A stretch of 64,000 nucleotides of DNA from Rhodospirillaceae bacterium (GTDB lineage: Bacteria > Pseudomonadota > Alphaproteobacteria > Bin65), in NCBI GenBank assembly GCA_028819475.1, contig JAPPLJ010000039.1, forward strand, positions 37,265-101,264. Direction: 5' to 3'. Within the stretch, counting starts at the first letter, position 1, and every line of letters starts with the position of its first letter. The notes under the pieces were generated by a model, which saw only the letters and a list, made by a program, of their open reading frames with translations, was not told the DNA's origin and ran no database searches. Made by a program: the position numbers and the translations under genes. This document shows positions 35,133 through 43,689 of this stretch, one piece after another.

Positions 35133-36131
35133 TCAGCGCGTCCCCATGATGCCCTGGGGCCGGACGGCGAGCACGCCGACCATGATCAGGAAGGTCAGCA
35201 CCACGCCGTAGGTCGGAAAATAAGCCAGGCCGAACTGCTCCGCGAGGCCGATGAGCAGGGCGCCTATCGCGGCCCCGGTCACAGAGCCGAGGCCGCCGAC
35301 GATCACGACGACGAGCGAGGCCAGCAGGTAGCGGATATCCTCCCCCGGGGCGATCGACAGCGCCGTGCCGCCGACCACACCGGCGAAACCGGCCAGACCC
35401 GCGCCGATGGCGAAGACCAGGGCGAAGACGAAATGCACGTTCACGCCGGAGGCTGCGAGCATTTCCCGGTCGTTGACGCCGGCCCTGATCATCATGCCGA
35501 TGCGGGTGCGGTTCAGGAACAACCAGAGGCCGATACCGACGACCACGGCAACGCCGAGCACGGTAAGCCGGTACATCGGATACTTGATGAACACCGGCGC
35601 GCCCGACGACTTGATGACCGAGATCACCGGCAGGACGACGGCGCCGTAGAGTCCCTCGGGGGTATCGAACTGGTAGGTCGTGCCCGTCCAGACGGCCAGC
35701 ATCAGATCGGCGGCGATGATCGAAATGCCGATGGTCACCAGGGTCTGGCGCAGTTCGTCTCCCTGCATCCGCCGGAAAACCGCCACCTGCAGCGCGATTC
35801 CGCTGATCGCTATCGCGAGGAATGCGACGGCAAGCCCGAAGAACCAGCTGCCGGTCGCTTCGGCCACCTCGTAGCCGATGTAGCCGCCGAGCAGATACAT
35901 CGAGCCGTGCGCGAGATTGACGTTGCGCATCAGGCCGAAGACCAGCGTGAAGCCGCTCGCCACCAGGAAATACAGGCCGCCGAGGGTAATGCCGTTAAGC
36001 AGGGTGTTGACGAATGTCTTCTTGCGGCCGATGGCGCCGATCAGCCAGTCCGGCCAGACCGCGAAGATCATCCACAGCAGCGCAGCAGCCAGCAGAACGA
36101 TTCCGAGAATCAGTACAGTGCGGCGCTGCAT
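35133..36131 (-). CDS. Branched-chain amino-acid-type ABC permease (LivH-like)
   Basis: 332-aa inner-membrane protein with about eight helices. Conserved blocks: NGITLGGLYFLVASGFTLVFGLMRNVNLAHGSMYLLG, RTRIGMMIRAGVNDREMLAASGVN, GGLGSVTGAAIGALLIG. ATG 36131 is preferred to a GTG at 36143. It is the first gene of the 12-gene operon; the promoter should lie in the 350-bp gap upstream. Confidence 0.9.
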   Translation of the reverse strand: MQRRTVLILGIVLLAAALLWMIFAVWPDWLIGAIGRKKTFVNTLLNGITLGGLYFLVASGFTLVFGLMRNVNLAHGSMYLLGGYIGYEVAEATGSWFFGLAVAFLAIAISGIALQVAVFRRMQGDELRQTLVTIGISIIAADLMLAVWTGTTYQFDTPEGLYGAVVLPVISVIKSSGAPVFIKYPMYRLTVLGVAVVVGIGLWLFLNRTRIGMMIRAGVNDREMLAASGVNVHFVFALVFAIGAGLAGFAGVVGGTALSIAPGEDIRYLLASLVVVIVGGLGSVTGAAIGALLIGLAEQFGLAYFPTYGVVLTFLIMVGVLAVRPQGIMGTR

Positions 36132-36485
36132 CGGTTTCCGCACGGCAGATCAGGCCCCGATGCGGATATCGAACGGAAACGTCGTCGCGATGCGTGCAAA
36201 ATTCGCGGCCCGGGCGGCCCACGAAACGGCCATATTCCGACTCTCCCCGAAGCGTCCGGGCCGACCCGGATGCGCCAAACGACCGGCTGACCGGTTGAGA
36301 CCCGGTTTCGCGGCCGGCATTGCGTTCGATCCTGCCGGACAGTCTGTCCCAACCCGCCGAAACCCGCAACCGCGTATCTTCGGGACGCGCCGGACCCGGT
36401 GGAACATGGCGGCGGAACGGGCCTTCGTGCGATAGCTTCCGGGGACCGGCAGAGTATCCGCGCGGTAATGGAGAGAAGGCAGGCA
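36132..36485. other. Divergent intergenic region (354 bp)
   Basis: Between the Liv operon and the unrecognised gene at 36486. It should hold the operon promoter and the promoter of the divergent gene. I see short GC-rich dyads around ACCGGCTGACCGGT (about 36280-36296) but no clear -35/-10 pair, and no convincing gene on either strand. Confidence 0.4.
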
Positions 36486-37547
36486 ATGGCCAGTCCCGGC
36501 GCACAGGCGTCCGTTCTCCCAGCGGTATCCGCCCAGGCCGGGCTGCATCACCAGTACCTGCTCGGCCTCCAGCTCATGGTCGCCACCCGCGAAGGTCCGG
36601 AGGCGGTCGGCGACTGGATGTTCCGGCTGTTCCGCCGCCAGCATGAAGAAAAGTTCCTTGCGGGTTTGCGGACGCTGGGCCTCGAAGGCCAGCCGGACGC
36701 CGTGGCTTGCGCAAAATATCACGTCCTCTCGAACGGCATCGGCGGCGTCGCGGTCGACTATATCGAGGAATCCGCGACCAAAGCCTGGGTGCGCTTCCGC
36801 TATCCGCGATGGATGTATGACGGACCGGCGATCTGCGGCGTCCCGATCGAAGCGAGCCGAGGCTTCCTGCGCGGCTGGTATGCGCAGAACGGCGTGTCGC
36901 TGAACAATCCGCGGCTCGGCTTCGTCTGCGTCTCGGAGGATATGAGCGGCCAGTTCGGATTGTGCGGATACTTCAGGGAATACGACCGCGACATCGGCGA
37001 AGATGAACGCCTGGTCTTTGCGCCCGCCGAACGCCCGCCGGCGGCGGATCCGGACCGGCAACCCGCCCTGCCTGCAGCCGAGTGGGGCGATGAACGACGC
37101 GCGAAGGCCAGGCGGAACTATGCCGTCGAGTATGTCCGGAACGGTGTCGGCGAGCTGGTTCACGTGATCGGCGAGGCGAAAGCGCTGCAGCATGGCAAGC
37201 TGGCGGCGCGGCTGACCGGTTTGCAGGACTACCGCCGGATGGCCGACGCCGTGGGCGCCGTGGACGGCGGACCGGCGGATGCAGCCGCATTCCTGCGCGC
37301 CATGTTCAGCGGCATGGGCGACCGGATCGACATGGAAAATTTCGCGAAACACGCCGGCGAACCCGCCGTCAGACTGCGCCAGACCGGCCTGCGGATCGTG
37401 CGCGGTCTCACCGGCGCCGAACGCGGAAACCTGCTTGCCTGCTGGATCGAGCTGTGGCGCGGCGCCGTCGCGTCACACCGCCAATTCATGACGGTTGACG
37501 CCGAGGCCGACGGGGACGCCCTGCTCTGGACCATACGCCTTTCCTGA
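36486..37547 (+). CDS. Conserved-looking protein of unknown function
   Basis: 353-aa soluble protein I do not recognise. It has no signal peptide or membrane helix. The N-terminal half is alpha/beta with WMFRLFRRQHEEKF, YHVLSNGIGGVAVDYIEE and a tryptophan/tyrosine-rich FRYPRWMYDG; the C-terminal half is mainly helical. Codon use matches its neighbours, and GAGAAGG lies 6 nt before ATG 36486, so it is a real gene. It is divergent from the Liv operon and convergent with the MetX-like gene. Confidence 0.75.
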   Translation: MASPGAQASVLPAVSAQAGLHHQYLLGLQLMVATREGPEAVGDWMFRLFRRQHEEKFLAGLRTLGLEGQPDAVACAKYHVLSNGIGGVAVDYIEESATKAWVRFRYPRWMYDGPAICGVPIEASRGFLRGWYAQNGVSLNNPRLGFVCVSEDMSGQFGLCGYFREYDRDIGEDERLVFAPAERPPAADPDRQPALPAAEWGDERRAKARRNYAVEYVRNGVGELVHVIGEAKALQHGKLAARLTGLQDYRRMADAVGAVDGGPADAAAFLRAMFSGMGDRIDMENFAKHAGEPAVRLRQTGLRIVRGLTGAERGNLLACWIELWRGAVASHRQFMTVDAEADGDALLWTIRLS

Positions 37548-37578
37548 GAAAGCGTAGTCGCCACGCAGATCGCCGGTC

Positions 37579-38601
37579 TCAACCGGCCAGCAGGTCCGAT
37601 ACGCAAGAATTGAGGAAGCGCAGGAATTCGCTGCCGGCGCGGCTCGGCGACGCCACGCAGTGGCCCCAGGGCGAGTCGAAGGGCCGGAATTCGGCATTCG
37701 GCATGTGCCGGGCCTCGATAGCGTTATCCTCGGGCGGGAAGTAGAGGTCGGTCGTGCAGGGGATGAGGATCGCCCGGGCGCGGATGGCGCGTAGCGCGCT
37801 TTCGAAATCCCCCCGGTAGCGTTCGTTGGCGCTGATGTCGCCGAGCTGCCAGGTCCGAAGCTTGGCCAGCAGGTCGTTGGCGTCCCAGTCGAGATGATCG
37901 CGTTCCCAGGCGAGCAGCAATTCCTCCCAGGTCTCGAAACCGAGATCGCAGTGGAGTCGCTCGCGATAGAAGGTCTGCGAATACGCCCAGCCCGCGTAGA
38001 CCCGGCCGAAGGCCCGGAGGCCCGCCTCGGGCGGCGCGGTGTAGTCACCGCCTGCAAAGGCGCCGTCGGCCAGCAGCGCCGCCTTTACCCCCTCTAGAAA
38101 CACCTTGTTGTGTGGCGAGGTGCGCGCCGAGGCGCAGAACGGCAGGATGGCGCCGACCATGTCCGGAAACTGCGCCGCCCACTGATACGACTGGCACCCG
38201 GCCATGGACCATCCGAGCACGAGGGCAATGCGCTTCACGCCAAGCGCGGTGAGCAACCGGTGCTGGCAGCCAATGTTGTCGTAAAGCGTGACGGCGGGGA
38301 AGCGTGGACCGTCGAACGGCGGCGCGGTGTTGCTTGGCGACGACGACAGGCCATTGCCGAACATATTGATCGAGACGATGAAATAGCGCGATGGATCGAG
38401 CGCCGGCACCGACCGCAGGTAGCCCTCATTGCGGACATGCGTGCCCGTATAGAAAGTCGGCAGGACGATCGTGTTGTCGCCGCGCGCATTGAGCGAGCCA
38501 TAGGTTTTGAAGGCGAGCTTCGCATCCGGCAGCGTCGTGCCGGACTGGAGCGGCACTGCGCCGAGTTCGAAAATTTCGTGGCCCTGCGCCAATTCGGACA
38601 T
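37579..38601 (-). CDS. MetX-like alpha/beta acyltransferase/hydrolase (homoserine O-acetyltransferase family)
   Basis: 340-aa protein similar to homoserine O-acyltransferases: TYGSLNARGDNTIVLPTFYTG, FIVSINMFGNGLSSSPSNT, nucleophile serine in LGWSMAGCQSYQWA, acid in CTTDLYFPPED and histidine in SPWGHCVASP. The family includes hydrolases with no role in methionine synthesis, and no methionine gene is near, so metX is not assigned. ATG 38601 is used; a TTG at 38643 is possible. It is 97 bp downstream of the ligase gene and probably co-transcribed. Confidence 0.8.
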   Translation of the reverse strand: MSELAQGHEIFELGAVPLQSGTTLPDAKLAFKTYGSLNARGDNTIVLPTFYTGTHVRNEGYLRSVPALDPSRYFIVSINMFGNGLSSSPSNTAPPFDGPRFPAVTLYDNIGCQHRLLTALGVKRIALVLGWSMAGCQSYQWAAQFPDMVGAILPFCASARTSPHNKVFLEGVKAALLADGAFAGGDYTAPPEAGLRAFGRVYAGWAYSQTFYRERLHCDLGFETWEELLLAWERDHLDWDANDLLAKLRTWQLGDISANERYRGDFESALRAIRARAILIPCTTDLYFPPEDNAIEARHMPNAEFRPFDSPWGHCVASPSRAGSEFLRFLNSCVSDLLAG

Positions 38602-38698
38602 CCTCCGCCGCAATCCGCGACCCGCGCACCGGCACGCCTGCAATATCGACGGATCTGCAGCCCTGCCGAAGCCTCAAAGCCTCCGCGAACCGAAGTCC

Positions 38699-40117
38699 TC
38701 AATAGAGCCGCAGATACTCCTGCACCTCCCAATCGGTCACCGCCTGGTGGTAACGCTCCCACTCGTCGAACTTGTAGGCGGACCAGGATTTCAGCATGGC
38801 GGCGCCAAGCACTTCGGCGGCGAGCGGATCGGCGTTCAGGCCCTCGGTTGCTTCGAGGAGGTTCCGGGGCAGGCGGCGCCCGCCGGCCGCGAGAATTTCT
38901 TCTTCCGGCGTAACATACAAGTCCTTGTTGATCGGCGGACCGGGATCGACGCCTTCGACCACACCGGCGACCGCTGCCGCGGTCGTCATTGCGAGCGCCA
39001 GATACGGGTTCATGCACAGGTCCGATGCCCGGTTCTCGATGCAGAACCGGTTCTGCGGCAGGCGCAGCATCGCCGAACGGTTGTTGTTGCCATAGGTCAT
39101 GTGCGTTGGCGCCCAGGTAAATGTCCCCCCTTCGAACCCGGCGACCTGGGCGACCAGGCCGTTATAGGAGTTGATCGTACAGGCGGTGATCGCAGTCAGC
39201 GCCGCGCCGTGCCGTAGCAGCCCGCCGACCGCGTGGTAGGCGGCTTCCGCCCATCCGCTGTCGGAATCCTCGAAGAGATTAACGCCCGGGGCGTCCACCT
39301 TCTGCATCGAGTAGTTGATATGTGCGCCCGACCGCCAGTCGCCTGTCGCCGGCTTGGGCATGTAGGTGACGAACAATCCGTGTTGCTTGGCGACTTCTTT
39401 CAGCAGCACCCGCAGAAACACCAGGCGGTCGGCCATTCCGACCAGGTCCGTGTAACCGAAATCGAGCTCGAACTGCGAGTAGCTGCCTTCGCAGACAACA
39501 TCCTTCAGTCCCCAGCCCAGATCCTCGAGTATGTCGATGACCGCGCCGAGAAACCCCATCGAATCGATGGAATATTCGATGTCGTAGCCGAACGCCTGGC
39601 GCCGCGGCCGGACGCCCTCGCCGGGCATCGGATCGTCGTCGAACGCCTTGACCGGCTCGCCGTCGCGCCAGCGCATGACGATGAACTCCGGCTCGATGCC
39701 GGCGACGCCCGCGAAGCCCTTCGCTGCAGTATCGCGCACCACGCGCTTGAGCGCCTGTCGGGGGCACAGGTTGTAGGGCGCGTCCTCCCACCACAGGTCC
39801 GCAAACATCCACGCGCAGGTGCTGTCCCACGGACAGATCACCAGGGTGTCGAGATCGGGAATCGGGATCTGGTCGGGGTCGGAGGCGCCGAGTTCCGGCA
39901 CGAACGAGATCGAATGTACGGCGAATTGCGGGCCCTTGCCCATGCACAGGTTCTCGAAGTCGCTGAGCGGCACGGGCTTGGTCTTCGGCAGCCCGTGCAT
40001 GTCGATCCAGCAGGAAAAGACGTAGCGGACGCCTGCCTCGGCGAGCTTCGCATGCTCTTCGCGGACGCGCGCGATGTCGGGAAGCGCCCCGGCCATGGTC
40101 TGCAATGTTCGGTTCAT
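38699..40117 (-). CDS. Glutamine-synthetase-family ligase (gamma-glutamylamide synthetase-like)
   Basis: 472-aa cytoplasmic ligase of the glutamine synthetase fold. It shows the catalytic Glu block GIEPEF, EGSYSQFELDF and the ATP/Glu-binding pattern AHINYSM followed by RLPQNRFCIENR. The N-terminal CWIDMHGLPKTKPVP is typical of type III/GlnT and gamma-glutamylmethylamide or gamma-glutamylanilide synthetases, which join an amine to glutamate. With a Rieske oxygenase divergent from it, a role in amine breakdown is more likely than ammonia assimilation. Probably controlled by the adjacent Lrp/AsnC regulator. Confidence 0.82.
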   Translation of the reverse strand: MNRTLQTMAGALPDIARVREEHAKLAEAGVRYVFSCWIDMHGLPKTKPVPLSDFENLCMGKGPQFAVHSISFVPELGASDPDQIPIPDLDTLVICPWDSTCAWMFADLWWEDAPYNLCPRQALKRVVRDTAAKGFAGVAGIEPEFIVMRWRDGEPVKAFDDDPMPGEGVRPRRQAFGYDIEYSIDSMGFLGAVIDILEDLGWGLKDVVCEGSYSQFELDFGYTDLVGMADRLVFLRVLLKEVAKQHGLFVTYMPKPATGDWRSGAHINYSMQKVDAPGVNLFEDSDSGWAEAAYHAVGGLLRHGAALTAITACTINSYNGLVAQVAGFEGGTFTWAPTHMTYGNNNRSAMLRLPQNRFCIENRASDLCMNPYLALAMTTAAAVAGVVEGVDPGPPINKDLYVTPEEEILAAGGRRLPRNLLEATEGLNADPLAAEVLGAAMLKSWSAYKFDEWERYHQAVTDWEVQEYLRLY

Positions 40118-40151
40118 CGGGCGGTTCCTCTCGTTCCATCCCCATCTGAAA

Positions 40152-40181
40152 TTGATGAAAAGGCCGAAATTATATCATCAA
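40152..40181. promoter_or_regulatory. Candidate Lrp/AsnC operator in the divergent promoter region
   Basis: TTGATGA (40152-40158) and its complement TCATCAA (40175-40181), centres 23 bp (about two helical turns) apart, in an AT-rich stretch between the ligase gene and the regulator gene. The rest of the 122-bp gap is unusually AT-rich for this window and should hold both promoters. Inference from symmetry. Confidence 0.4.
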
Positions 40182-40239
40182 ATTAGCAAAATAATAAAAT
40201 TTATTGAAGTTTTTTGACAAATATTGTAAAATTCACATC

Positions 40240-40845
40240 ATGAATTCCGAAATTGAAAACAAGGACGGTGTGTCATCGCCAGCAGAGCTGCGGACCGAGA
40301 TTGCCTCCCGAACCAATGCTCACTCATCGCAGGCAGTGACCGCTCAGAGCGGCGAGGACCCTGACGGAAGGGTCTCGCCGCTCTCCTCGCCTTTCGACGA
40401 CCTCAACCAGAAAATCATCCGGCTGCTCCAGGACGACGGGCGCGCGGCCTACGACGTCGTCGGGCAGAAGCTCGGCGTCTCGGGCGGGACGATCCGCAAC
40501 CGGGTCGCCCGGATGCGCGAGGCAGGCATGCTGCGAATCGTGGCCGTGGTCGATCCGGTGGCCGTCGACTACGAGACGGATGCGATGCTCGGCATCAAGA
40601 CCGCGCCGGGAGTCGCTCCGGCTACCGTCGCGCGGCGGCTCGATCCGCTTGCGGCCGTCGTCTACGTCATGTGGGTCAGCGGCCGGTTCGACCTGCTGGT
40701 CGAGGTCGTGTGCGACGAGGACGCCGAGTTTGCGAACTTCCTCAATGAGCACATACACGGACATCCCGATGTTGCGCATGTCGAGGTCATGACCCGCATC
40801 GGCATGTTCAAGAACCAGTTCCTGCTCAAGGGCCACCTGCCCTAG
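40240..40845 (+). CDS. Lrp/AsnC family transcriptional regulator
   Basis: 201-aa regulator. An N-terminal extension of about 50 residues precedes the winged-helix DNA-binding domain (DLNQKIIRLLQDDGRAAYDVVGQKLGVSGGTIRNRVARM) and an Lrp-type effector domain (about 110-200, VVYVMWVSGRFDLLVEVVC). ATG 40240 gives MNSEIE. It likely controls the ligase gene on one side and the Rieske oxygenase (27 bp downstream) on the other, responding to an amino acid or related amine. Confidence 0.88.
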   Translation: MNSEIENKDGVSSPAELRTEIASRTNAHSSQAVTAQSGEDPDGRVSPLSSPFDDLNQKIIRLLQDDGRAAYDVVGQKLGVSGGTIRNRVARMREAGMLRIVAVVDPVAVDYETDAMLGIKTAPGVAPATVARRLDPLAAVVYVMWVSGRFDLLVEVVCDEDAEFANFLNEHIHGHPDVAHVEVMTRIGMFKNQFLLKGHLP

Positions 40846-40872
40846 CCCGCCCCGCGCTCTCAGGAAACCGGC

Positions 40873-41985
40873 ATGAGCTCTTCACTGCAGTCAATCCTGG
40901 GGGCAGAAGCGTTGGCCGCATTCGAAACGCCGGGACCGGTAGCAAGCGGATTGCCGGCCGCAGCCTACACGAGCGACGCGTTCTTCGCGCTCGAGAACGA
41001 GCGGCTCATTCCGGACACGTGGGTCTTCGCAGGTTTCGCGCACGAACTCGCCAGTTCCGGCGACGTGGCGCCCGTTACCGTCGCCGGCCGGCCGCTGATT
41101 CTGGTGCGCGACCGCGAAAATACGCTTCGCGCGTTTCACAATGTATGCCGGCATCGCTGCCTCAGGCTGGTCGACAAGCCCGGCAACCTCGGATCGCGGA
41201 TCCGCTGTCCGTATCATTTCTGGACTTACGGTCTCGATGGGTCGCTGCAGGTCGCTCCGCATTTCGGCGGGCAGGACCCGCGCGCGGTGCCCGACGGCTT
41301 CGACCGGGATGAGCACGGCCTGGTCCCGGTGAGATCGGCGGTGTGGCACGACTGGATCTTCGTCAACCTGAGCGGCGATGCGCCGCCGATCGAGGACTTC
41401 GTGGCTCCGTTGCAGAAACGGCTCGGCGGACTTGACCTCGCCGAGCTTCGCCATGTGGTTACCATCGACCTGGGCGAAGCGGCCGCGAACTGGAAGCTCC
41501 TGATGGAAAACTTCATCGAGCCCTACCACGTCCAGTTCGTCCACGCGACGACCACGGAGCAGCCGCTCACCGACCACTATACGATCGACGATCCCGGCTG
41601 CCTGGGGTGCGCGGTCGATGTTTCGGGCGCGGCGAGGCGGACGGATACGCTTTCGGCCGACGCCCGCTATCTCACATTGTTTCCGAATTTCGTGTTCGGT
41701 CTCTACATCCCGGATCAGGTCGGCGTGCACCTTAACGTGCCCCTGGCGCCGGACCGCACCCTTCATCGCCGCGCGATCTACAGCATCGGGGCCGATTCGG
41801 TCCTCGCCGAACGGAAGGAGCAGCTCGCGGCGCTCTGGCGCGAGGTGCATCTCGAAGACGTGGCGATCTGCGAGCGGCTCCAGCAAGGACGTGCCTCCGA
41901 TCCGGCGGCTGGCGGGGTGCTTTCTCCGGTGTGGGAAGACGCCGTACGCAGCTTCCAGGAACTCGTGGTGGACCGCCTGAAATGA
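40873..41985 (+). CDS. Rieske [2Fe-2S] oxygenase, alpha subunit
   Basis: 370-aa oxygenase. Rieske cluster ligands C92, H94, C112, H115 (CRHRC...CPYHFWTYG), and mononuclear iron site with H219 and H224 (MENFIEPYHVQFVH). It needs an electron-transfer reductase that is not encoded nearby, and there is no beta subunit gene. The size and C-terminal part are similar to amine/carnitine-type Rieske oxygenases as well as aromatic-ring ones, so the substrate is open. The start follows the regulator by 27 bp. Confidence 0.88.
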   Translation: MSSSLQSILGAEALAAFETPGPVASGLPAAAYTSDAFFALENERLIPDTWVFAGFAHELASSGDVAPVTVAGRPLILVRDRENTLRAFHNVCRHRCLRLVDKPGNLGSRIRCPYHFWTYGLDGSLQVAPHFGGQDPRAVPDGFDRDEHGLVPVRSAVWHDWIFVNLSGDAPPIEDFVAPLQKRLGGLDLAELRHVVTIDLGEAAANWKLLMENFIEPYHVQFVHATTTEQPLTDHYTIDDPGCLGCAVDVSGAARRTDTLSADARYLTLFPNFVFGLYIPDQVGVHLNVPLAPDRTLHRRAIYSIGADSVLAERKEQLAALWREVHLEDVAICERLQQGRASDPAAGGVLSPVWEDAVRSFQELVVDRLK

Positions 41986-42155
41986 AGGCGGCGTCGATAT
42001 GGAGCCGGCGTCGCCGCACCCGGCCCGGGCTACCGCCCTCCGCTCGACACGAAACCGTCCCGCTTCGGCGCTATTGGGCGCGCGAGACAAACGCGATAGT
42101 TTGACGGCCCTGGCGCAGACCGGTCCCGGCGCGCCGCCGCCCGAGGAAAACGACC

Positions 42156-42557
42156 ATGCAATTTCTACACACGATGCTCCGGGTGGGCGAACTGCAGCGC
42201 TCCATCGATTTCTATACCAAGGTCATCGGCATGGACCTGCTGCGCACCACCGAGCGTCCTGACCAGGGGTATACCCTCGCCTTCGTCGCTTTTCAGGGCG
42301 GCAACAGGAACGGCGAGGCCGAAATCGAACTGACCTACAACCACGGAACGTCGGAGTATGATCTCGGTACCGCGTACGGACACATCGCGCTGGGCGTGGA
42401 CAGCGTTGCAGAAACCTGCGAGCGGATCCGCGCCGCGGGCGGCAATATCACCCGCGAGCCGGGACCGGTCAAAGGCGGATCCACGGTCATTGCTTTCGTC
42501 GAGGATCCGGACGGGTACAAGGTTGAGTTGATCGAAGCCGGTACGCGCGAGATCTGA
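42156..42557 (+). CDS. gloA: Glyoxalase I (lactoylglutathione lyase)
   Basis: 133-aa enzyme converting the methylglyoxal-glutathione hemithioacetal to S-lactoylglutathione. The four metal ligands are in place: H5, E58, H76 and E124, in the blocks [21 protein letters not shown] and KVELIE. It closely follows the E. coli GloA pattern. GAGGAAAA lies before the ATG. It sits 170 bp after the oxygenase and 46 bp before the dehydrogenase; aldehyde formed by N-dealkylation may make it useful here (inference). Confidence 0.93.
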   Translation: MQFLHTMLRVGELQRSIDFYTKVIGMDLLRTTERPDQGYTLAFVAFQGGNRNGEAEIELTYNHGTSEYDLGTAYGHIALGVDSVAETCERIRAAGGNITREPGPVKGGSTVIAFVEDPDGYKVELIEAGTREI

Positions 42558-42603
42558 CGCCGCGCATCGGCGAAGGCCGGTTCCCGGCACCGAAAGCTAT
42601 CCG

Positions 42604-43662
42604 ATGAATCGCTACCGTATCGCTGTCATTCCCGGCGACGGCATCGGCCGGGAGGTCGTGCCCGAAGGCATCCGGGTGCTGGAGGCCGCCGGCGCCCGCT
42701 TCGGCATAGAGTGGGATTGGACCGAGTTCGACTGGGGCTGCGAACGCTATGCAAAGACCGGCGGGCTCATGCCGGAGGACGGTCTCGACCGGCTGGCCGG
42801 TTTCGATACCATCTTCCTCGGCGCGGTCGGCTTCCCCGGCGTGCCCGACCATGTCTCGCTCTGGGGTTTGCTGATCCCGATCCGCCGGCGCTTCGAGCAG
42901 TATGTCAACCTGCGCCCCGTGCGCCTGCTCGAAGGCCTGCCCTGCCCGCTCGCCGGACGCGAGCCGGGCGACATCGACTACCTGATCGTGCGCGAGAACT
43001 GCGAGGGCGAGTATTCCGAGATCGGCGGCCGGCTCCACCAGGGCACCGACGCCGAACTGGCGATGCAGGAGACGGTGTTCACCCGCCGCGGCACCGATCG
43101 GATCATGCGCTACGCCTTCGAGCTGGCCCGCGGCCGCCGCCGCCGGCATCTGACCTCGGCGACCAAATCCAACGGCATCATCCACACCATGCCCTATTGG
43201 GACGAGCGTTTTGCCGCCGTCGCCGCGGAGTATCCCGAAGTCACGACCGACCAGTTCCATATCGACATCCTGGCGGCCCATTTCGTCCGCAACCCGGATT
43301 GGTTCGACGTTGTCGTCGGCTCCAACCTGTTCGGCGACATTCTGTCGGACCTCGGCCCGGCCACGACCGGCACCATCGCCGTTGCACCCTCCGGCAACAT
43401 AAACCCGGAACTGGAGCATCCGTCGATGTTCGAGCCGGTCCATGGCTCGGCGCCGGACATCGCCGGACAGGGGATCGCCAACCCGATCGGCCAGATCTGG
43501 TCCGGCGCGATGATGCTCGACCATCTCGGCGAGCCGGATGCAGCGGCGGCGGTCGTCGCGGCCTTCGAGGGCGTTCTGGCGGAAGGCGCAACGCTGACTC
43601 CGGACATGGGCGGCGCGGCGCGCTGTGCCGATCTCGGCAGGGCTGTGGCGGAACGGCTGTAG
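42604..43662 (+). CDS. ttuC: Tartrate/D-malate dehydrogenase-like enzyme
   Basis: 352-aa NAD-dependent beta-hydroxyacid decarboxylating dehydrogenase. IPGDGIGREVVPEGIRVL, then the tartrate dehydrogenase pattern WGCERYAKTGGLMPEDGL and GFPGVPDHVSLWGLLIPIRR, substrate residues in VRENCEGEYSEIGG, metal-binding SNLFGDILSDLGP and HGSAPDIAG. The family covers tartrate, D-malate and related oxidations. It is followed 27 bp later by an amidase in the same direction. Confidence 0.85.
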   Translation: MNRYRIAVIPGDGIGREVVPEGIRVLEAAGARFGIEWDWTEFDWGCERYAKTGGLMPEDGLDRLAGFDTIFLGAVGFPGVPDHVSLWGLLIPIRRRFEQYVNLRPVRLLEGLPCPLAGREPGDIDYLIVRENCEGEYSEIGGRLHQGTDAELAMQETVFTRRGTDRIMRYAFELARGRRRRHLTSATKSNGIIHTMPYWDERFAAVAAEYPEVTTDQFHIDILAAHFVRNPDWFDVVVGSNLFGDILSDLGPATTGTIAVAPSGNINPELEHPSMFEPVHGSAPDIAGQGIANPIGQIWSGAMMLDHLGEPDAAAAVVAAFEGVLAEGATLTPDMGGAARCADLGRAVAERL

Positions 43663-43689
43663 CGCCGAACATTCAAACTGGAGCGTATG

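Noticed and set aside
40214..40219. TTGACA as a -35 box for the Lrp regulator
   Set aside because: At 17 bp spacing the -10 would fall on the start codon, and no matching -10 is seen; the AT-rich region must use another pair.
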